Positions 1 to 9,558 of a stretch of DNA of 35,108 nucleotides are shown here, piece after piece. The notes under the pieces are model-generated. The model was not told the origin of the DNA, searched no databases, and saw only the letters and a program-made list of their open reading frames with translations. How positions within the stretch are numbered: position 1 is the stretch's first letter; each line of letters opens with the position of its first letter. Source of the DNA: Gemmatimonas sp. (GTDB taxonomy: Bacteria; Gemmatimonadota; Gemmatimonadetes; Gemmatimonadales; Gemmatimonadaceae); contig PNKF01000006.1 of the NCBI GenBank assembly GCA_013822285.1, positions 1 through 35,108 on the forward strand, read 5' to 3'. The position numbers and the translations under genes are program-made.

Positions 1-3000
1 CCTAGGCCGCCGCGGCCCACGCTGCGCTCCTTCCAAAGCGAGTACACGGCTGGAATGACGAGCAACGTGAGAATCGTGCTCGACACCATCCCGCCGATCA
101 TCGGCGCCGCGATGCGCCGCATCACCGTGCTGCCGGCACCGGTGCCCCACAGCAGGGGCAACAGGCCGCCCATAATCGCCGTGACCGTCATCATCTTCGG
201 GCGCACGCGCTCCACCGCGCCCTCCATCACCGCCTCGTAGAGATCGCGCAGCGAGGGCCGGCGTCCCTCTGCCGATTTCGCGGCCCAGGCGTGGTCCAGA
301 TAGATCAGCATCACCACACCGGTCTCGGCCGCAACTCCCGCGAGCGCGATGAAGCCAATCGCGACCGCCACCGACCAGTTGTAGCCTAGCGCCCAGAGGA
401 ACCAGATGCCCCCGACCAGCGCGAAGGGCAGGGACAGCATCACGATGAGCGACTCGCCGACACTCTTGAAATTGAAGTAGAGCAGCAGGAAGATCAGCGC
501 GAGCGTCGCCGGAATCACCAGCTTCATCTTCTCCTTCGCGCGCTGCATATACTCGTACTGGCCGCTCCAGACCACCGAGTACCCGGTGGGCAGCGTCACC
601 CGGGCAGCCACCTCCCGCTGGGCGTCCGCCACGTACCCGCCGATGTCGCGACCCGTGACGTCGACGTACACCCACGCCGTCGGCATCGCGCCCTCGGTCC
701 GCACCACCATCGGCCCGGCGACGGAGGATATCCGCGCAATCTGGCCGAGCGGCACCTGCGCCACGCCGCCGCTCGGCGCGGCCGATCCCCCCATCCCACC
801 CATCGCCGCAGCGGTGCTGCCGCCAGCCGCGTGCGCCACCGGGACAAGCACCGACGCGAGGCGCTCCGGCGTGTCGCGCAGTTCCTGGGGATATCGCACG
901 CGTACGCCGAACCGGCGGCGCCCTTCCACCGTCTGCGTGATTGTCATCCCTCCGATCGCGGTCGCAATCACCGCCTGCACATCGCCAACGTTCAATCCGT
1001 GCCGCGCCGCCGCCCGACGATCGATGTCAATGTCGAGATAGTAGCCGCTGACGGCGCGCTCGGCGAACGCACTCCGGGTGCCAGGGACCATTTGCACCGC
1101 GCTCTCGATCTCGCGACCGATGCGCTCCAGTTCGCGCAGATCGGGGCCGAACACCTTGATGCCGACAGGCGTCCGGATTCCGGTCGCGAGCATGTCGTTG
1201 CGCCCCTTGATCGGCATCGTCCACGCGTTCGTCACGCCGGGAAGCCGCACCGCCGAATCCATCGCCGCCACGAGTCGGTCGTACGTCATTCCCTCGCGCC
1301 ACATCTCCCGCGGGCGAAGCGTGATGGTCGTCTCGAACATGTCCAGCCCGGCCGGATCGGTCGCCGTGTTGGCGCGTCCGGCCTTCCCCCACACGTGCTC
1401 CACCTCGGGGAATGCGCGCAGGATGCCGTCCTGGATGCGCAGGATCTCGCGCGCCCGGGCCACGCTCACGCCCGGCAGCGTCGTGGGCATGAAGAGGATG
1501 GTTCCCTCCTCGAGGGTCGGCATAAACTCGCCGCCGATGCGCGTCCACGGGACCCACGTGACGACCACGGTCGCGACGGCGGCCGCGACGACCGGCCAGC
1601 GGTGGCGCAGGACGAACGTGATGAGCGGCCGATAGGCGCGCATCAATACGCGGTTCACCGGGTTCGCAGACTCGCGGTAGATGCGACCGCGCACGAAGAG
1701 GCCCATCGCCACGGGCACGAGGGTCACCGACAGTAGGCTCGACGCTGCCATCGCGAACGTCTTCGTGTACGCCAGCGGGCGGAACAGCCGTCCCTCTTGG
1801 CCTTCCAGCGCAAACACCGGCAGGAACGACACCGTGATAATAAGGAGGGAAAAGAAGAGCGCCGGGCCGACTTCCTGCGCTGCGGCCACGACGACGCGCC
1901 AGCGCTCCCGCGTCGACAGGACGCCGGTGTCGAGCCAGCGAGTCGTCGCGTCCTCCGCCTCCAGGCCAGCGGCTCGCCGCTGTGCCATCACAGCACGCTC
2001 CAGATGTTTGTGCAGGTTCTCAATCATCACAATTGCGGCATCGATCATCGCGCCGATGGCGATGGCGATGCCGCCGAGCGACATAATGTCCGCACCCACG
2101 CCCACGTAGCGCATCGCAATGAACGCCATCAGGATGCCGACCGGGAGCGTGATGATTGCCACCAGCGCGGACCGCGCGTGGAGCAGGAAGACGATGCACA
2201 CGAGCGCCACGACGAGGCTTTCCTCGAGCAACTTGCCGCGGAGCGTCTCGATCGCCCGCTCAATGAGATCACTCCGGTCGTACACGGGGCGCACGACCAC
2301 GCCTGGCGGCAGTCCGGGAGCGATTGCCGCCAGCCGCGCCTTCACGCGTTCGATGGTCGTCAGCGCGTTCTGGCCGAAGCGCATCACCACGATCGCACCG
2401 ACGGCGTCGCCGCGGCCGTCCAGTTCGGCGACGCCGCGGCGCACGGCGGGCCCGACGTTCACGCGCCCCAGTTCCGCCACCCGAATCGGCGTACCCGCTG
2501 GCGTCGCGCCCACCACCACGTTTTCGATGTCGGCCAGCGACTTGAGATAGCCGAGCCCGCGGACCATATACTCGCGCTCGGACAGCTCGACGACCATGGC
2601 CCCGATATCGGCGTTCGCTCCCTGAATCGCCTGCATCACGCGTGTCACGGGGATGCGGTACGCCAGCAGCTTCGCCGGGTCGAGGTCCACCTGGTACTGC
2701 TTCTCGTACCCCCCGAGCGTCGCGACCTCCGAGACCCCCGAAACAGCCGTGAGCTCATACCGCAGGTACCAGTCCTGAAGCGCCCGCAACTCCGCGAGAT
2801 CCATCCGCCCGGTCGTGTCTTCGAGCGCATACTGGTACACCCAGCCCAGTCCCGTCGCATCCGGGCCAAGCGTCGGCGAGACGGTGGTGGGCAGCCGTCC
2901 CTTCAACCCATTCAGATACTCGAGCACGCGGCTGCGCGCCCAATACAGGTCAGTATTGTCGTCGAAGATGATGTAGACAAAGGACACGCCGAAGTACGAG

Positions 3001-3254
3001 TAGCCGCGCACGACGCGCGCCCCCGGCACCTTCAACATCTCGGCGGCAATCGGATACGTGACCTGATCCTCGACGATCTGCGGCGCCTGCTCGCTGAACT
3101 CCGTCTGGATGATGACCTGGACGTCGCTCAAGTCCGGCAGGGCCTCCAACGGCGTCCGTTGCAGCGCGAGCACGCCGCCCCCGAGGGCGGCCACCATCGC
3201 GAGCGCAACGATGAACTTGTTGGCTACCGACCACTCAATGACGCGCTTCAGCAT
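1..3254 (-). CDS. cusA: Copper/silver efflux RND transporter, CusA-type inner-membrane pump (C-terminus runs off the left edge)
   Basis: Minus-strand translation from ATG at 3254: MLKRVIEWSVANKFIVALAMVAALGGGVLALQRTPLEALPDLSDVQVIIQTEFSEQAPQIVEDQVTYPI...; contains the CusA-like TM4 motif GGIAIAIGAMIDAAIVMIENLHK. Frame is open to the window edge, so it is absent from the ORF track. Confidence 0.96.
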   Translation of the reverse strand, partial: MLKRVIEWSVANKFIVALAMVAALGGGVLALQRTPLEALPDLSDVQVIIQTEFSEQAPQIVEDQVTYPIAAEMLKVPGARVVRGYSYFGVSFVYIIFDDNTDLYWARSRVLEYLNGLKGRLPTTVSPTLGPDATGLGWVYQYALEDTTGRMDLAELRALQDWYLRYELTAVSGVSEVATLGGYEKQYQVDLDPAKLLAYRIPVTRVMQAIQGANADIGAMVVELSEREYMVRGLGYLKSLADIENVVVGATPAGTPIRVAELGRVNVGPAVRRGVAELDGRGDAVGAIVVMRFGQNALTTIERVKARLAAIAPGLPPGVVVRPVYDRSDLIERAIETLRGKLLEESLVVALVCIVFLLHARSALVAIITLPVGILMAFIAMRYVGVGADIMSLGGIAIAIGAMIDAAIVMIENLHKHLERAVMAQRRAAGLEAEDATTRWLDTGVLSTRERWRVVVAAAQEVGPALFFSLLIITVSFLPVFALEGQEGRLFRPLAYTKTFAMAASSLLSVTLVPVAMGLFVRGRIYRESANPVNRVLMRAYRPLITFVLRHRWPVVAAAVATVVVTWVPWTRIGGEFMPTLEEGTILFMPTTLPGVSVARAREILRIQDGILRAFPEVEHVWGKAGRANTATDPAGLDMFETTITLRPREMWREGMTYDRLVAAMDSAVRLPGVTNAWTMPIKGRNDMLATGIRTPVGIKVFGPDLRELERIGREIESAVQMVPGTRSAFAERAVSGYYLDIDIDRRAAARHGLNVGDVQAVIATAIGGMTITQTVEGRRRFGVRVRYPQELRDTPERLASVLVPVAHAAGGSTAAAMGGMGGSAAPSGGVAQVPLGQIARISSVAGPMVVRTEGAMPTAWVYVDVTGRDIGGYVADAQREVAARVTLPTGYSVVWSGQYEYMQRAKEKMKLVIPATLALIFLLLYFNFKSVGESLIVMLSLPFALVGGIWFLWALGYNWSVAVAIGFIALAGVAAETGVVMLIYLDHAWAAKSAEGRRPSLRDLYEAVMEGAVERVRPKMMTVTAIMGGLLPLLWGTGAGSTVMRRIAAPMIGGMVSSTILTLLVIPAVYSLWKERSVGRGGL

Positions 3255-3264
3255 AGCCGTGGCC

Positions 3265-4587
3265 TCAGTGATCGTGTTTGGTGGGCGCGGCCGTCGAGTC
3301 CGCCTTGCTTGCCTTCGGCGCGCTCGTGCTCCCGACGGGCGGCGTGCTAATCGCCATTCCCGGCATCCCAGCCATCCCCCCGAGCGCGGACCCGAGATTC
3401 GACTCCGCGTCCACCAAGAACGTCGCCGAGGCGACGACCGTCTCGCCGACCTGCAGCCCCGACCGGATCTCCGCACGGGTATCCGTCGAGATGCCGCGGA
3501 CGACGTCCCGCGGCTCGAGGACTCCATCCGCGCGCTGCACGAAGACGAGGTCGCGGCGGCCCGTCGAGAGTACCGCCGAGCGCGGAACGTGCAGCACCGG
3601 CCGCGAACTCGTGGACCGGATGCGCACCGTCGCGTACATCCCGGGCCGCAGATGGCCGGCGCGGTTGTCGAGTTCCACGCGCATCCGCATCGTCCGCGTC
3701 TCGGGGTTCACCGTCGGCTGCAGAAACACGATCCGACCGACCTGTGATTCCCCGGGGCGCGCGTCCATTTCGATCTCGACCGACTGGCCGATGGACACCA
3801 TCGAGACGTCCCGTTCGAAGACTTCGCCCTCCACCCAGACCTTCGAGAGGTCGGCGATGCGATAGAGGGGATCGCCGGCCATAATGCGCTGGCCCTCGAG
3901 CACGTACTTGTCCAAGACGACGCCCGAATACGGTGCCCTGATCACGAGCACCTTCGGCACGGCGCCGGAGCGCTCCACGCGTTCGACCTCGTCGGCGGGC
4001 ACATCCCAGTTCAACAGGCGCTCACGCGCCGACTGATGAAGACGCTGCGCACCTTCGACCGTCGCGCTGTCCGCGCCGGCCACGTCCCGCACGAGGGCCT
4101 GCGCGAGCACCAACTCGCGTTCGGCACTCACCAGCATCGGCGAGTACGTCGCCAGCAGCGACTCTCCCGCGCTGACGAAGCGGCCGGTGAAATCGACGTA
4201 CAGTCGGTCCACCCAGCCGTCGAACTTGAGACTCACGGTGCGAACCCGGGTCTCGTCGTAGGTCACTTGGCCAGTGCTCCGAACCTCTTGGGCGAGCGGA
4301 CTACGCTCGACCGACGCAAACGTGACACCGATACGGCGCGCCGCCGCCGCGTCGAGCATCACGGGCTGCGCCGAACCGGTGCCCGCCGCCGCTCCGTGTG
4401 CGTGCCCGGCGGACTCGGCCGCTGGACCCTCGTCGCGGGAGGCGAGGACTGCGGCCACAATGGCGCCACCGATCAGCACCGCGCCGATCAGCCAGCGGCG
4501 CCAACGAATGCCGGGTGCAGCGGCATCGGCGTCGAACACGGTCGCGTCATCGGATGGAGTGGTCCCTGTTTCGTGAGCCTCGGACAT
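3265..4587 (-). CDS. cusB: RND efflux periplasmic adaptor subunit, CusB-type
   Basis: ORF 3265..4860; likely start MSEAHETGTTPSDD at 4587, overlapping the stop of the upstream gene (TGATG). N-terminal TM, adaptor core (VRSTGQVTYDETRVRTVSLKFDGWVDRLYVDFTGRFVSAGESLLATYSPML), His/Met-containing ends. Confidence 0.93.
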   Translation of the reverse strand: MSEAHETGTTPSDDATVFDADAAAPGIRWRRWLIGAVLIGGAIVAAVLASRDEGPAAESAGHAHGAAAGTGSAQPVMLDAAAARRIGVTFASVERSPLAQEVRSTGQVTYDETRVRTVSLKFDGWVDRLYVDFTGRFVSAGESLLATYSPMLVSAERELVLAQALVRDVAGADSATVEGAQRLHQSARERLLNWDVPADEVERVERSGAVPKVLVIRAPYSGVVLDKYVLEGQRIMAGDPLYRIADLSKVWVEGEVFERDVSMVSIGQSVEIEMDARPGESQVGRIVFLQPTVNPETRTMRMRVELDNRAGHLRPGMYATVRIRSTSSRPVLHVPRSAVLSTGRRDLVFVQRADGVLEPRDVVRGISTDTRAEIRSGLQVGETVVASATFLVDAESNLGSALGGMAGMPGMAISTPPVGSTSAPKASKADSTAAPTKHDH

Positions 4588-5978
4588 CAGCCTTCGCCTC
4601 CCGGCGCAAGGCGGCCGGTGTTGGAGTCCATCAGTTCGCGCCCCAAGAGCATCTCGAGGTCGGACAACGCCATCCCCTCGGCTGCTTCGAGCGCCGCAAG
4701 TTCCTGCTCGTATCGATTCACAATCGCTTGATTGTCGAGCAGGGTCATCAGGTTCACGGTCCCGACGCGATACGCGGCGAGGGCCGCCGTGACGGCGGCG
4801 CGCGATTGCGGCAGCACCGTGGTGCGATACAGCGCCTGCAGATTCCGCGCACGCTGCCATTGTGCGTAGGCTTCCCCGACGCGAGCGCGCGTCTCGGCAC
4901 GCATCGCCGCGAGGTCCGCCGCCGCCATCGCCCGCATCGCCGCCGATTCGTCCCGCATCCGTAGCTGCCGATCACGCGCGAACACCGGCACCGACGCCCC
5001 AAGCATCAGACTCGCCATCCGCTCCGGCCCCCCCACGCCCCCTCGCTGGCCGTACTGAAGCCCCACCTCGACGTCAGGCCAAATCTCGCGGCGAGCGCGC
5101 GTCTCGTCCGCCTCCGCTGCGCGCAGGTCGGCCTGGCCGCCGCGAATCATCGGACGCGTCTCTGCCGCGACCACCACCAGCGAGTCAAGCGACGGCAAGT
5201 CCGGCGGGAACTGCGGCAGGAGCATCGGTGCCGTCGCCGAATCCATCGGCTCATCAAGCAGCCCACTCAGTCGGGACAGCGCCACGAGACGCATCGCCCG
5301 CATCGCCACGATCTCCTCAGTCATCCGGGCCACTTCGACCCGCGCCTTGAGAACATCCGCTTGGGAGGCTTCGCCGACGCGATACATGGCGTCCGCCGTC
5401 TGCGCGATGTCCTCCATGAGGCTGCGCGTCGTCAGCGCGATGCTGATGGCGCGCTCCGCCGTGTAGACATCGTAGAACGCAGTCGCGACAGCGGCTCGGA
5501 CTTCCCAGCGGAGGTCCGCCGCGCGCGCGCGCGCTCCGCTCGACCGAGCGTCGGCCGCCGACGCGGCGAGGCCCAGCTTGCCCGCGGTGGGCAGCATCTG
5601 CGTCACTTGCACCTGCGTCATCCCCAGCGGATTCATTGGACCAAGGCCGGGCAACGACCGGTTCATCAGGCCGAGCTGTACGTTGGGATCCGGTGGGCGC
5701 GATGCACCGGGCACCCGCGCACTCGCCGCCTCGGCGAGGGCCGTCGCGGCGAGAATGCGCGGATTCTCCCGCGCAGCGACTTCGTAGAGCGCGCCCAACC
5801 GAGTCCCGACGCTGGACGACTCGTTCCCTTGCCCGGCGAGCAGTGAGGCAGAGAGAGGCACCAGCGCGCCGACCCGAAGCAGGCGGCGCGGCCACCCGCG
5901 TCGCCGCGCGTGTCCACCTCGGGAACGCGTGTGCGTCGCATCAGGGACGACCACTTCGGATTCGCTCACAGAGTGCAC
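4587..5978 (-). CDS. cusC: TolC-family outer membrane efflux protein (CusC position)
   Basis: ORF 4587..6044 (TTG start in track); a GTG at about 5978 with an upstream GGAG looks a better start. Signal peptide-like N-terminus and OEP heptad-like repeats (AVATAFYDVYTAERAISIAL..., NLMTLLDNQAIVNRYEQELAALEAAEGMALSDLEMLLGREL). Confidence 0.88.
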   Translation of the reverse strand: MHSVSESEVVVPDATHTRSRGGHARRRGWPRRLLRVGALVPLSASLLAGQGNESSSVGTRLGALYEVAARENPRILAATALAEAASARVPGASRPPDPNVQLGLMNRSLPGLGPMNPLGMTQVQVTQMLPTAGKLGLAASAADARSSGARARAADLRWEVRAAVATAFYDVYTAERAISIALTTRSLMEDIAQTADAMYRVGEASQADVLKARVEVARMTEEIVAMRAMRLVALSRLSGLLDEPMDSATAPMLLPQFPPDLPSLDSLVVVAAETRPMIRGGQADLRAAEADETRARREIWPDVEVGLQYGQRGGVGGPERMASLMLGASVPVFARDRQLRMRDESAAMRAMAAADLAAMRAETRARVGEAYAQWQRARNLQALYRTTVLPQSRAAVTAALAAYRVGTVNLMTLLDNQAIVNRYEQELAALEAAEGMALSDLEMLLGRELMDSNTGRLAPGGEG

Positions 5979-6091
5979 CTCGCTCCAGTCAGGATTGATG
6001 CCGTCGCACGCTCGTCGGAGTCCGACTTCGCGATATTGCGACAACGGAAGATTGGCCTATGCGCGCCGCGTAACCTGTCGGTAGCCCGCTG

Positions 6092-6110
6092 GTTTTATGT
6101 AGGGTAAAAC
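6092..6110. promoter_or_regulatory. Putative operator 1: GTTTTAT-GTAGG-GTAAAAC, overlapping the cusCBA -10
   Basis: 7-bp inverted arms with one mismatch around a 5-bp spacer; same architecture as the 12336 and 14591 sites. Confidence 0.65.
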
Positions 6111-6124
6111 CCCACTCCAGTCAA
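6096..6124 (-). promoter_or_regulatory. Putative sigma70 promoter for cusCBA: TTGACT-N17-TACATA
   Basis: On the minus strand: -35 TTGACT (rc of 6119-6124), 17-bp spacer, -10 TACATA (rc of 6096-6101). Confidence 0.7.
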
Positions 6125-6534
6125 CCATAGGCTTCGGGCCCCACGGCACACGCGGTTCACGGATGCGGCGTGCTTCAGAGAAAATCGTGCGGAGTTGCCC
6201 CGCCCTCACGCGCTCGGTGCGCGCGCTCGCGATGGCAGATCTCAGCCCTGCGCAGAAGCGCCTCGCGGCCTTCGCACAGCTCCCCGGCAGTGTCCTCGAC
6301 CCACGCATCAGCCGCAATCACGGCCCGGCGCCGAACCCACGGCCATGTCGATCCCTCCGCCGGTGTGGAGTCGAGCCCGCGCGCTTCCATCTCCGGCTAT
6401 CGCGAGTGGTCATCGCGAGCACGGATTCGTACCGATTGTCGCGCATCGCGTCGGTTGCCCCCACGACGGCCCCTGTCGAGACCCCGACCATCGCAGACGG
6501 TCGCACCCGCGTGAGGTTCGCGACGCGTCAGGCG

Positions 6535-8631
6535 TCACAGGCGCGTGCGCTTCAGCAACTGCGCGTTGATGGCCACGACGACCGTGCTGGCGGACATGAG
6601 CACCGCGCCAAGCGCCGGTGTGAGGAGTATTCCCCACGCCGCGAGAGCCCCGGCGGCCAGCGGAATTGCCACGATGTTGTATCCCGCCGCCCACCACAGA
6701 TTCTGAAGCATCTTCCGGTAAGTCGCCCGAGAGAGCGTAATGATCCGCGGAATGTCGCGAGGGTCGGATCGCACCAAGACGATATCTCCCGCCTCGACCG
6801 CCACGTCCGTGCCAGCCCCGATCGCAATCCCGACATCGGCGGTGACGAGCGCGGGAGCGTCGTTCACGCCGTCGCCGACCATCGCGACCCGCTTCCCGCG
6901 TGCCTGAAGGCCCTGCACGTGCCGCGCCTTGTCCTCCGGCAGCACCTGCGAAAACACGGTATCAATGCCGAGCTCGGCGGCCACGGCGTTGGCGACGGCA
7001 TGGGCGTCCCCGGTGAGCATCGCGACCTCGACGTTCAGCGAATGCAATGCCCGGATGGCCTCCCGACTCTCCTCGCGGATGCCATCAGCCACCGCAAAGA
7101 CGGCGAGGACCGAGGAGCCGCGCAGGAGGTGAATCGCGGCTTGTCCGCGCGTCGCGGCGCGCGCGCTTGCCAGCTGAAGGGCCTCGGGAACGGCGGCCGA
7201 AGCGGCGGCGAGAAGCGCCGGGCCACCCAGCTGATACGCGACGCCGTCCACGACGGCTTCGATTCCCCGCCCCGGAATGGACCGCACGGCCGTCGCTTCC
7301 GGCACGATGAGGCCGCGGTCGATCGCGGACCGGACGATGCCGCGGGCGATGGGGTGTTCCGACTCCGATTCCACCGCCGCCGCGATGCCGAGCGCGGCGT
7401 CGGAGGTCAGTCCCTCGGTGGCGGTGAGCTCGACCACCCGGAATTCCCCAAGCGTGAGGGTGCCAGTTTTGTCGAAGATGACCGTGTCGAGATTTCGCGC
7501 TTCCTCAAGGCCGCGCCGATCCCGCACGAGCAGCCCGTTGCGCGCCCCCATTGCCGTCGAGTTCGCCACGACGAGCGGCACGGCGAGCCCCAGCGCGTGC
7601 GGGCAGGCAATCACGAGCACCGTCACCACCCGGACGATGGCAAAATCGAGCGGCGCACCGAGCAGCTGCCACGCGATGAACGTCACTGCGGCCGACGCGA
7701 CCGCGATGATAGTCAAGATGCGCGCCGCGCGGTCCGCGAGGTGCTGGGCCCGCGACTTCGACGTCTGCGCCTCCGCCACGAGTCGCATGATGCCGGACAG
7801 CTTGGTCTGGTCGCCGGTGTGCGTGACCTCCACCCGCAGGGGACCGGCACCGTTCACCGTCGCCGCGATCACGTCATCGCCCTCGTGCTTCTTGACCGGT
7901 CGCGATTCCCCCGTGATCATCGCCTCGTCCAGCGAGCTCTCGCCCCGACGCACCACGCCGTCCGCCGGCACCCGCTCCCCGGGGCGCACCAACACGAGGT
8001 CGCCAACGCGGAGCGCGCTGACTGGGACAACCTCCTCGCCCTCCGCGAGTATGCGCGTCGCCCGATCCGGCAGGAGCTTCGCAAGTTCCTTCAGGGCGCC
8101 CTGGGCCTGCTGAATCGAACGCATCTCGATCCAATGACCGAGCAGCATGATCGTGACCAGCGTCGCCAGTTCCCACCAGAGCGCCTCAGTCTTGATGAGC
8201 CCGATCTGAACGATCCACGAGAAGACGAACGCCACGCCAATCGCCAAGGAGATGAGCGTCATCATCCCGGGCAGGCGACTCCGCAGTTCGCGCACCGCTC
8301 CACGCACAAACACCAATCCCCCATACAGGAACACGACGGTGCCCAGCACGGGGGGTATCCAGGCCGAACCCGGAATCAGCGGTGCGCGGAAGCGAAGGAG
8401 TTCCTCAATGTGCGGAGACCACGCAACGACCGGGACAGTCAGGGCGAGGGACAGCCAGAACCGGTCGCGGAACATCGCCGGGCTGTGTCCCGCGTGCTGA
8501 TCGTGTCCCGCGTGCGGATCGTGCCCCGCGTGCGGATCGTGCCCCGCGTGCGGATCGTGCCCCGCGTCCTCTCCCTGCCCAGGCTGCGCGCTGCGGGGCT
8601 CGGGCGGCGTGTGGCCTTGATGACCGCTCAT
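6535..8631 (-). CDS. copB: Heavy-metal P1B-type ATPase, CopB-like (copper/silver), His-rich N-terminus
   Basis: ORF 6535..8748, likely start MSGHQGHTPPEP at 8631. CPHALGLAVPLVVANSTAMGARNGLLVRDR (CPH metal-site motif), DKTGTLT, MVGDGVNDAPAL; N-terminal GHDPHAGHDPHAGHDPHAGHDQHAGH. Confidence 0.95.
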   Translation of the reverse strand: MSGHQGHTPPEPRSAQPGQGEDAGHDPHAGHDPHAGHDPHAGHDQHAGHSPAMFRDRFWLSLALTVPVVAWSPHIEELLRFRAPLIPGSAWIPPVLGTVVFLYGGLVFVRGAVRELRSRLPGMMTLISLAIGVAFVFSWIVQIGLIKTEALWWELATLVTIMLLGHWIEMRSIQQAQGALKELAKLLPDRATRILAEGEEVVPVSALRVGDLVLVRPGERVPADGVVRRGESSLDEAMITGESRPVKKHEGDDVIAATVNGAGPLRVEVTHTGDQTKLSGIMRLVAEAQTSKSRAQHLADRAARILTIIAVASAAVTFIAWQLLGAPLDFAIVRVVTVLVIACPHALGLAVPLVVANSTAMGARNGLLVRDRRGLEEARNLDTVIFDKTGTLTLGEFRVVELTATEGLTSDAALGIAAAVESESEHPIARGIVRSAIDRGLIVPEATAVRSIPGRGIEAVVDGVAYQLGGPALLAAASAAVPEALQLASARAATRGQAAIHLLRGSSVLAVFAVADGIREESREAIRALHSLNVEVAMLTGDAHAVANAVAAELGIDTVFSQVLPEDKARHVQGLQARGKRVAMVGDGVNDAPALVTADVGIAIGAGTDVAVEAGDIVLVRSDPRDIPRIITLSRATYRKMLQNLWWAAGYNIVAIPLAAGALAAWGILLTPALGAVLMSASTVVVAINAQLLKRTRL
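8485..8568. repeat. 18-bp tandem repeat encoding GHDPHA units of the ATPase N-terminus
   Basis: gtgYcccgcgtgcKgatc, four full copies (8485, 8503, 8521, 8539) plus a partial copy. Confidence 0.95.
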
Positions 8632-9503
8632 CGCTCCACTCCCGGTGGGCGCGCGTCCGTGGCAAAGACCAGCGAGACCCAGTGCGCATCCCATACCGCC
8701 CCGCGAGAGGCCGGCTCCTCTTCGATGTGAACCGCCCGGACACTCCACATCCCCAAGCGGTGTATCGGAAAGCGCGCAACCCCGTCGCCATCCGTCAGAC
8801 CAGACCCGACCTGGTGCTCCGCCGCGCCGTGGGAGTCGCCCGACGTCGCATCACGACTCGCGTCCGGCGGGACCGCCTCGGCATGCACCGGAAGTCCAGG
8901 GAGCGGCCGCCCGCGGAACACCGCGCGCACCCGAAGCGTGTCCCCGACCCGTAGTCGGGCCGGATCGCTGAGCGGAATGAACTCGAGAACCTGCCCAGCG
9001 CTGCGGTCATATGCCCTCGGCCCCCCGCGCCCCACTTGCACGAGCGTCTTTGCATACTTCGCGTAGCGCCGCGTAACGCTGTCGCGCCCCTCGAGGAGCC
9101 GCAGACGCTGCACGCGGGCGAGCGCGGAATCCGCCCCCTCCAGTTCGAGATATCGACGAAATCCCGCCGCCGTCTCGCGCATGGCTCGCGGATGCAACGC
9201 CACGGCGAGCGCGTACTGGCCCGGCGCATCGGGCCGGTCCCGAACAATGAGGGATCGCTCCGTGACGGCAAAATCCGTCAGCGGAACGATCGTATCGGCG
9301 GAGACGCGCGTCGCCGTCGCGATGCGATCCACTGCCACCGCAGATCGACTCGTCGGAAATCGACTGCTCGTCTGGCCTCGGACCGTCACGACCGTGCCGG
9401 GCACCCAATCGAATGCGTTGGGGACCAGCCAGAAATCATCGGCTCGCGCGGACGCGGCCACGAGGAGAACTCCGGCAACTGCCACGCGACCGACATACCT
9501 CAT
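8628..9503 (-). CDS. Exported DUF4198-type (Ig-like/carboxypeptidase-regulatory-like) protein
   Basis: ORF 8628..9698; likely start MRYVGRVAVAGVLLVAASARADDFWLVPNAFDWVPGTVVTVRGQTSSRFPTS at 9503. The HDFWLxP-like start after the signal peptide and GLPVHAEAV...GLTDGDGVARFPIHRLGMWSVRAVH C-terminus fit DUF4198. ATGA overlap with the downstream ATPase. Confidence 0.78.
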   Translation of the reverse strand: MRYVGRVAVAGVLLVAASARADDFWLVPNAFDWVPGTVVTVRGQTSSRFPTSRSAVAVDRIATATRVSADTIVPLTDFAVTERSLIVRDRPDAPGQYALAVALHPRAMRETAAGFRRYLELEGADSALARVQRLRLLEGRDSVTRRYAKYAKTLVQVGRGGPRAYDRSAGQVLEFIPLSDPARLRVGDTLRVRAVFRGRPLPGLPVHAEAVPPDASRDATSGDSHGAAEHQVGSGLTDGDGVARFPIHRLGMWSVRAVHIEEEPASRGAVWDAHWVSLVFATDARPPGVER

Positions 9504-9558
9504 TGGTGTGAACCTCTCGCTGCAAGGGGTGGACCTGCGCGCGTCGCGCAGGCGTGCG

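Noticed and set aside
1797-3350. 517-aa plus-strand ORF opposite cusA
   Set aside because: Antisense GC artefact; minus strand is a well-supported RND pump.
6522-6536. GACGC-GTCAG-GCGTC inverted repeat at the end of the CopB-type ATPase gene
   Set aside because: Only 5-bp arms in very GC-rich DNA; too weak to call a terminator.
6163-8730. 855-aa plus-strand ORF opposite the CopB-type ATPase
   Set aside because: Arg/His/Asp-rich shadow frame with no domain; the minus strand encodes an intact P1B ATPase.
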